A stretch of 64,000 nucleotides of DNA from Fibrobacter sp. (lineage in GTDB: Bacteria; Fibrobacterota; Fibrobacteria; Fibrobacterales; Fibrobacteraceae), in the NCBI RefSeq assembly GCF_017551775.1, contig NZ_JAFZKX010000043.1, positions 1-64,000 on the forward strand, given 5' to 3'. Below the pieces are notes generated by a model. It saw only the letters and a list, made by a program, of their open reading frames with translations, was not told the DNA's origin and ran no database searches. The position numbers were made by a program, and so were the translations under genes. Position 1 is the stretch's first letter. Each line of letters begins with the position of its first letter. Below are positions 59,278 through 64,000 of the stretch, piece by piece.

Positions 59278-60459
59278 ATGGAAATTCTGAACAAGAAAAT
59301 TGCCTTGCTCAAGTCCAAGGTCGAAAAGAACGAGACGATTACCATCATGATTATCGGCCTCGGTAGCGTCGGTACGTTCCTGCTCGACTTTCTGGTGAGC
59401 CTCCGCGATCCGCAGCTGAAAATTGTGGTCGCGGGCCGCAATGCCGCCAAGATGCAGATGGACGTGAACATCGTCCGCACGGCAGCGACGATCCGCCGCG
59501 AACTGCGCAGCCAGATTGAAATCCTCGGCGATTGCGACCTGAACGATGTCGACAGCATCGCCGCGACCATCAAGAAGGCGAACCCCGACTTTATCGTGAA
59601 CAGCAGCCGCGTGTATTCGGGCCTCAAGTACGGGAGCATCTCGTGGAGCAACCTGCGCGCTTATGGCATCTGGTCTCCGCTCTCCATCCGTTACGCGAAG
59701 AACATCATGGCCGCTTACGAGAAGGCCGGCTCGAACGCCGTCACCATCAATACCTCGTATTCCGATGCCGTGATTCCTTGGCTCAAGTCTGCGGGCAAGA
59801 CGTACTTCGATTTCGGTAGCGGCAACCTGAACCACCTCATTCCGCGCATGAAGTTCTTCATGGCCGAAAAGTACGGCATCGATAACCTCAACGATATCGA
59901 CGTGACGCTTGCGGTGAGCCACTTCCACGATGTGGTGATTTCGAAGGAAGGCCATGCCGAAGGCCAGACCCTGCTTTTGAATTTCAAGAAGGATGGCAAG
60001 GATTTGCCGTTCGACCAGGCCGAAGTGCTTTCCGCATGCTCCATCCCGATGCCTGTGGACCAGAAGCGCAACATGATGAACGCTTCGAGCAACTTCAACA
60101 TCATCGATTCCATCCTCACCGCGCTCCGCGAAAAGACGGTGACCAAGGTGCATGCGCCTGGCGTCGATGGCGAAATCGGCGGCTACCCGGTGCTCATTGA
60201 CGGCGCGAAGGCGGAAGTCTCGTTCGATACTTCGCTCTTTGCCATGGATGACATGCGTGCGGCAAACCGCAAGTCCATCTACTGCGATGGCATTGAGAAC
60301 GTGGAAAACGGCACGCTCGTCTATACCGACGAACTCGTGGCGAAGGTGAAGAAGGCCTTCAACGTCGACTTGCCGAAGCGCGTCGCGTTCGAAGATATCG
60401 AGAAGACGGCCGACTTTATCATCAAGAACATCATCGAGCCGTTCGCCCCCAAGAAGTAA
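59278..60459 (+). CDS. NAD(P)-binding oxidoreductase of unknown substrate
   Basis: 393 residues. MIIGLGSVGTFLLDFLVSL is a Rossmann start; VAGRNAAKMQMDVNIV, NPDFIVNSSRVYSGLKYGSISW and VTINTSYSDAVIPWLK recall saccharopine-dehydrogenase-like or malate-dehydrogenase-like folds, but I cannot place it in a family. Phosphonoacetaldehyde reduction would suit the pathway, yet the known reductases are iron alcohol dehydrogenases with no likeness to this. It closes the six-gene phosphonate operon and is followed by a terminator. Confidence 0.7.
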   Translation: MEILNKKIALLKSKVEKNETITIMIIGLGSVGTFLLDFLVSLRDPQLKIVVAGRNAAKMQMDVNIVRTAATIRRELRSQIEILGDCDLNDVDSIAATIKKANPDFIVNSSRVYSGLKYGSISWSNLRAYGIWSPLSIRYAKNIMAAYEKAGSNAVTINTSYSDAVIPWLKSAGKTYFDFGSGNLNHLIPRMKFFMAEKYGIDNLNDIDVTLAVSHFHDVVISKEGHAEGQTLLLNFKKDGKDLPFDQAEVLSACSIPMPVDQKRNMMNASSNFNIIDSILTALREKTVTKVHAPGVDGEIGGYPVLIDGAKAEVSFDTSLFAMDDMRAANRKSIYCDGIENVENGTLVYTDELVAKVKKAFNVDLPKRVAFEDIEKTADFIIKNIIEPFAPKK

Positions 60460-60482
60460 AATCTGGCGGTGCTAAAAAATTT

Positions 60483-60513
60483 GGGTTCGCTGCGGTAGTA
60501 GCGAACCCTTTTT
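60483..60513. terminator. Bidirectional terminator between phosphonate and licD operons
   Basis: GGGTTCGCT (60483-60491) pairs perfectly with AGCGAACCC (60500-60508). Five T follow on plus; on minus the stem is followed by AAATTTTTTAG. It sits between convergent operons. Confidence 0.9.
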
Positions 60514-60516
60514 GTA

Positions 60517-61428
60517 TTAAGCCTTGCAGCCGTTTTCCAGGAATTCCTTGTACGGGATATCCGGTTCCAGGATGTAGTGCCCGTGATGCTTGCCGCGGTC
60601 TTCTACAGGCGGGAACGCCATGTAGTCGCCGTAGGCCTGCGTAAGGATATTCTTGTACCCGGACGGAATGGGGAACATGTGTCCGGCAAATTCGGCCTCG
60701 ACCGAGCTCTCGAAATCCACCGCGTTCCAGGTGTTTATTTCCAGGGGTTCGGCGGTAAAGAGCATGATGGCGATTTTTTCGGTCTTGCGGTCGTTGTACA
60801 TCGTGGCGATGCGCTGGATTTCTTCGAAATCCTTCATGTGGTCGCGGTTGTACGCGGCGACGCGCTGACGGTTCTTTTCGTTCAGTTCCGGATTGGTCAG
60901 GCGCATGAACGTCCCGTTCTCGATATTGAGCCGGTTTATCTGTTCGTAGCGTTCCTGGGCGCCTTCTTCCACGAGATTGTCCAGCGGGAAGATGTCGACG
61001 AAGAGCCCCTGGTTCATCTTCTGGTATTTGATGATGGGGCTGATGGCGCTCGTGTTCGCATTGCGGACTCGTGCAAACGAGGCGGCGTAATCGTTGTCCG
61101 TGTAAGGAGTCTGCAAAAAGATGGGGTGCTTGAATTCGTCGCCGAGGCGGATGAACTTCTCGTAGTCTTCGCGCGGCATGGCGAGGTCGGCATCGTCATC
61201 CCACGGGATAAATCCCTTATGGCGGATAGCGCCGAGCAGCGTTCCGCACATGAGGAAGTAGCGCAGGTTGTGTTTCTTGCAGACCCTGTCGATTTCCAGC
61301 ATCAGTTCCAGTTCGACCGCCCAGATTTTTTTCCTGTGGGAATCGACGAGGAATTCGCATTGGATTTCTTCGTCCAGAAAATTCGGCGGAACGATGCCTT
61401 CCGCGACAATTCTTTCGGGCTCGGTCAT
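60517..61428 (-). CDS. LicD-family phosphotransferase (1)
   Basis: 303 residues. The LicD signature is FLMCGTLLGAIRHKGFIPWDDDADLAM near residues 58-85, with the metal-binding Asp triad. RKKIWAVELELMLEIDRVCKKHNL before it is the usual leading helix. LicD enzymes move phosphocholine, or other phospho-alcohols, from a CDP carrier to sugars. It follows the second licD by 3 bases and ends at the shared terminator. Confidence 0.9.
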   Translation of the reverse strand: MTEPERIVAEGIVPPNFLDEEIQCEFLVDSHRKKIWAVELELMLEIDRVCKKHNLRYFLMCGTLLGAIRHKGFIPWDDDADLAMPREDYEKFIRLGDEFKHPIFLQTPYTDNDYAASFARVRNANTSAISPIIKYQKMNQGLFVDIFPLDNLVEEGAQERYEQINRLNIENGTFMRLTNPELNEKNRQRVAAYNRDHMKDFEEIQRIATMYNDRKTEKIAIMLFTAEPLEINTWNAVDFESSVEAEFAGHMFPIPSGYKNILTQAYGDYMAFPPVEDRGKHHGHYILEPDIPYKEFLENGCKA

Positions 61429-61431
61429 GGT

Positions 61432-62406
61432 CTAGAATTCGCTGTAGTCGATCAGAGGTTCGCCGGTCATCTTGAAGTAGGTATTCTTGTCCAGCAGGGT
61501 GTGCGGAATGCCGATGTCCTTGGGGTAGTCGCGCCAGCTTTTCCCGTATTCGCGGTTCAGGATTTCTTCGGCCTTGTTCGGGCAGGCGAATTCCTTGCCT
61601 TCGAACATGATGGTCGTAAGCGGGTACACGTCGTCGTGATGCCTGAAACCGTGGAATCCGTACATGGTCAGGTCCCAGTTGCCAAGACCCGGAACGATTC
61701 GGGAAGTCGGCTCCAGCGAGTAGATGCCGCTTTCCTTCCAGTTGGTTTCGTAGAAGTCGAAGATTTCCTTCCAAGTATGCGGCACGCGCATGAAGGTGAT
61801 GACCTTGTCCCTGAACGCGAGGTACTGTTCCTCGGTCACTTCTTCCTTCAAGAAGTCGTTCGGGAAGAATTCGATGTTCCTTACGTCCCTCAGGCAGGTG
61901 CCGTTGAACACGTGCATGCAGTGAGGAGTCTTGATGACGATATTCTTGTTCGGGTTCTCGCGAATGAGCTTGTCGTAGTATTCGGAATAGTAACCCGTCT
62001 TCTTGGAAGAATCGATCCAGACGAAGTTGGAATCGGTCTTCAGCACTTCAAGCAGCTTGTTGTAGTCGGAGCGGGCCATGGCGATATCGATATCGTCGTC
62101 CCAGGGAATGAATCCCTTGTGGCGCTTGGCGCCGAGCAGCGCGCCGCCTTCGAGGTACATCTGGATGCCGTAGGGCTTGAGCAGGCCGAGAATGTAGTCC
62201 GCAAAATCGACTTCGGCGAGCTGGAATTCGCGGAGAACTCCTGTCGCGGGTTTCAGTTGCCCGATGTCGCAGTGGTGCTTCAGGTAGTTGACTTGGAACG
62301 TCAAGTTCTTGACTTCTTTTTCCAGTTTCCTGTTCCTGATTTTAGTCTTGAAAAGTATCGGGTAAAGAGGACCCATGCACTTGATGATAATTTGCTTTAC
62401 ACCCAT
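61432..62406 (-). CDS. LicD-family phosphotransferase (2)
   Basis: 324 residues. YLEGGALLGAKRHKGFIPWDDDIDIAMARSDYNKL (~83-117) is the family core. A basic, partly hydrophobic N terminus (MGVKQIIIKCMGPLYPILF) may bind membrane. GYSxDD-like DIGIPHTLLDKNTYF ends the protein. The two other LicD proteins in the operon are different in length and termini, so each probably has its own acceptor or donor. It starts 2 bases after tagD ends. Confidence 0.9.
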   Translation of the reverse strand: MGVKQIIIKCMGPLYPILFKTKIRNRKLEKEVKNLTFQVNYLKHHCDIGQLKPATGVLREFQLAEVDFADYILGLLKPYGIQMYLEGGALLGAKRHKGFIPWDDDIDIAMARSDYNKLLEVLKTDSNFVWIDSSKKTGYYSEYYDKLIRENPNKNIVIKTPHCMHVFNGTCLRDVRNIEFFPNDFLKEEVTEEQYLAFRDKVITFMRVPHTWKEIFDFYETNWKESGIYSLEPTSRIVPGLGNWDLTMYGFHGFRHHDDVYPLTTIMFEGKEFACPNKAEEILNREYGKSWRDYPKDIGIPHTLLDKNTYFKMTGEPLIDYSEF

Positions 62407-62408
62407 GG

Positions 62409-62801
62409 TTATTTATTCTCCAAGTCTTTCTTGATTTGCGTCGTGCTGATTTCCGGAGTACGTTCCAGATAAACGACTTCGCATTGTTCTTTTAGAAAAT
62501 CGAATTTGCCTTTCCAGTCATCGCCCATTACGAACGTGTCGATGTGGTATTCCTTCACGTCGGTCTTTTTCTGCTCCCAGTTTTCTTCGGGGATGACCAG
62601 GTCTACGTAACGGATGGCTTCCAGCAACTGCTTGCGCTTCTCGAAACTGAAATAGCATTTCTTCTGCTTGGCGTTCCAGTTGAATTCGTCGGTCGAAAGG
62701 GCTACGATCAGGTAGTCGCCCAGGGCCTTTGCGCGGCGGAGCAGGTTGATGTGACCATAATGGAGGAGGTCGAAAGTTCCGTACGTAATAACGCGTTTCA
62801 T
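62409..62801 (-). CDS. tagD: Glycerol-3-phosphate cytidylyltransferase (TagD-like)
   Basis: 130 residues from ATG 62801, with AAGGAA upstream and just past the end of the third licD gene. GTFDLLHYGHINLLRRA contains the HxGH motif, and RTPEISTTQIKK the RTxGISTT signature. The likely product is CDP-glycerol, used to add glycerol phosphate; CDP-ethanolamine or CDP-ribitol-type products are less likely. In this operon it should feed a LicD enzyme. Confidence 0.92.
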   Translation of the reverse strand: MKRVITYGTFDLLHYGHINLLRRAKALGDYLIVALSTDEFNWNAKQKKCYFSFEKRKQLLEAIRYVDLVIPEENWEQKKTDVKEYHIDTFVMGDDWKGKFDFLKEQCEVVYLERTPEISTTQIKKDLENK

Positions 62802-62805
62802 TGCA

Positions 62806-63558
62806 TTATTCCTTTTCGATAAACGTGACACTGCCGAAATGGGGAATTCTCGCTTCTACCGGAGGCAATTCCATGTATTTGCCGTAGCGCATGGTGAGGA
62901 TGCGGTCAGGGTTGATTGGGCCCCAGAAATCGTAGTCGCCGATTTTGTAGCGCTTGAGCGGGAACACGTCTTCGGGATACTGCATGCCGATATCGAACGG
63001 GTAGGCGAGCAGTTCGCGGTCTTCGTTGATGACTTCAGTTCCCTTGCGCGCATCGAAAGAAGCCTTGCGCTTCTCGTATTCTTCCGGGGCGATGAGCCCG
63101 AGTTTTTTGCGGCGGTCGATATAGGCGACTGCATGTTCGTAGCGGAACTGGGCAAAATCGCGTGCGTTGATTTTCTTGATTCGGAACAGGTCGACGCAGA
63201 GCCCGTGATGCGAATAGATTTCGTCTTGCGGGTAATGTTCGTACGTGCATTCGGTGCCCGTGTCCTTTACGCGGGACCATGCATGGAAAAAGTTCGGCTC
63301 GGTCTTTTCGTTTTCGAGGAACATGTCGGCAGGGAGTTCCTTCGAAAGGATATCCATGGCCTTCTCGTAGGTGTCGTCGAACAGGAAGAAGTCGAAGTCG
63401 TCGTCCCAGGGGATGAACCCGCCGTGGCGTACGGCCCCGAGAAGCGTTCCGAATGCGATTTCGTAGGGGATGTCGTTCTTTTCGAGGATGGTGGCGATGG
63501 TCTTCGCCATTGTCAAGAGACGGTCCTGCACGCGCTGGATGTCAAAGGGCATTTCCAT
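62806..63558 (-). CDS. LicD-family phosphotransferase (3)
   Basis: 250 residues. EIAFGTLLGAVRHGGFIPWDDDFDFFLFDDTYEK (~33-66) is the LicD core. It is the shortest of the three copies. PDRILTMRYGKYMELPPVE near the end is a common LicD C-terminal motif. Its ATG shares a base with the stop of the HAD gene (TAATG). Substrate not determined. Confidence 0.9.
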   Translation of the reverse strand: MEMPFDIQRVQDRLLTMAKTIATILEKNDIPYEIAFGTLLGAVRHGGFIPWDDDFDFFLFDDTYEKAMDILSKELPADMFLENEKTEPNFFHAWSRVKDTGTECTYEHYPQDEIYSHHGLCVDLFRIKKINARDFAQFRYEHAVAYIDRRKKLGLIAPEEYEKRKASFDARKGTEVINEDRELLAYPFDIGMQYPEDVFPLKRYKIGDYDFWGPINPDRILTMRYGKYMELPPVEARIPHFGSVTFIEKE

Positions 63559-64000
63559 TATAGGGCCTCCACCATGTCCAGGCTGAAAACCGGGATATGG
63601 AACTTATCGGCGACGGCCTTGCGTTCGGCGAAGGAATCGTCGATGAATATCGAATCGGTGTTGTCGATAAAGTCAATCTTTTTCTGGCTCGGGTCCAGAT
63701 GAATAATACGGTCGAATACCTGGCGGATGCGCAGTTTGCCAAGCAGGTCGTCGAGCTTGCCGAGCTTCTCGTCGTCGTGACGGGAAAGGAGCGTGACCTT
63801 GATGCCGTTGTTGATGCAGCGGTACAGGAAGGCCATCAGGGCGTCGTTCACGAACTGCTTTTCCAGGTAGACGCAGTCGTCGAAATCGACAAAGACTTCG
63901 CCGTATTTCAGGCTGAGCTTGTATTTGTTGTCGAGCGCACGGTCCATTTCCACGTCGTAGTCGTTGCGGAGAATGGATACGGGAATTCCGAAGGCGTCGA
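63558..64000 (-). CDS. HAD-like protein, 5' part outside window
   Basis: The frame stays open to the end of the window (visible residues upstream include FGIPVSILRNDYDVEMDRAL), so the gene begins beyond 64000. A GTG at 63953 could be an internal start but is not needed. The visible part has VFVDFDDCVYL (the DxD nucleophile motif of HAD proteins), TLLSRHDDEK (Thr/Ser motif) and IDFIDNTDSIFIDDSF (acidic motif). It may be a phosphatase, or the HAD half of a longer glycan-modifying enzyme; the upstream part cannot be judged here. Confidence 0.72.
   Translation of the reverse strand, partial: DAFGIPVSILRNDYDVEMDRALDNKYKLSLKYGEVFVDFDDCVYLEKQFVNDALMAFLYRCINNGIKVTLLSRHDDEKLGKLDDLLGKLRIRQVFDRIIHLDPSQKKIDFIDNTDSIFIDDSFAERKAVADKFHIPVFSLDMVEAL

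Noticed and set aside
60577-62472. 631-codon open frame on plus across two licD genes
   Set aside because: Antisense to two clear LicD proteins and tail of the phosphonate terminator side; no ribosome site or family motif.

Overview
The window looks like chromosome of a Fibrobacter species, a Gram-negative anaerobic fibre degrader of the gut. Three things point there: secreted plant-wall enzymes (GH10 xylanase, GH8 cellulase, feruloyl esterase) with extra C-terminal or N-terminal modules, many Ser-rich lipoproteins, and two proteins built from the repeat known as the Fibrobacter succinogenes major paralogous domain. I cannot fix the species. I found no tRNA, rRNA, CRISPR array, insertion sequence or phage gene.

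Layout. 1-5024: an A+T-rich run of three exported proteins (beta-helix, metzincin-like protease, FGE-fold lectin-like protein). 5105-7333 (minus): trpB-trpA behind a complete transcription attenuator whose leader peptide carries Trp-Trp-Trp. 7413-14681: feruloyl esterase, xylanase, membrane acyltransferase and GH8 cellulase. 14728-18982: duplicated hairpin repeats, batA and batB separated by an inverted gene for a degenerate GGDEF membrane protein, and a candidate structured RNA on the minus strand. 18983-28563: a compact plus-strand run with an M16-fold lipoprotein, an unknown protein, TrmH, MlaD, HPr, enzyme I, a lytic transglycosylase and a DMT transporter. 28633-54234: a surface polysaccharide region with two sugar-nucleotide dehydrogenases, UDP-galactopyranose mutase, six glycosyltransferases, a Wzy/WaaL-like polymerase, two polysaccharide-lyase-like enzymes, two CotH-kinase lipoproteins, and lipoproteins of FGE and Fibrobacter paralogous families. 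54352-64000: a phosphonate and phospho-decoration region with PEP mutase, phosphonopyruvate decarboxylase, a LicC-like nucleotidyltransferase and two dehydrogenases on plus, converging on three LicD transferases, a TagD cytidylyltransferase and a HAD protein on minus.

How the parts fit. The right half reads as a factory for an extracellular glycan. UDP-glucuronate-type and GDP-mannuronate-type acids and galactofuranose precursors are made, assembled by glycosyltransferases and polymerised. They may then be decorated with phosphonate or phosphodiester groups activated by CTP. The lipoproteins between these genes could act on or bind the product at the cell surface. The most striking new-looking items are the trp attenuator whose leader peptide seems to be leaderless, the structured RNA near 18.8 kb, the FGE/propeller/SGNH fusion lipoprotein, and the phosphonate-LicD cassette. 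A TATATT box lies 6-9 bases before the start codon of several genes, suggesting that leaderless transcripts are common here.
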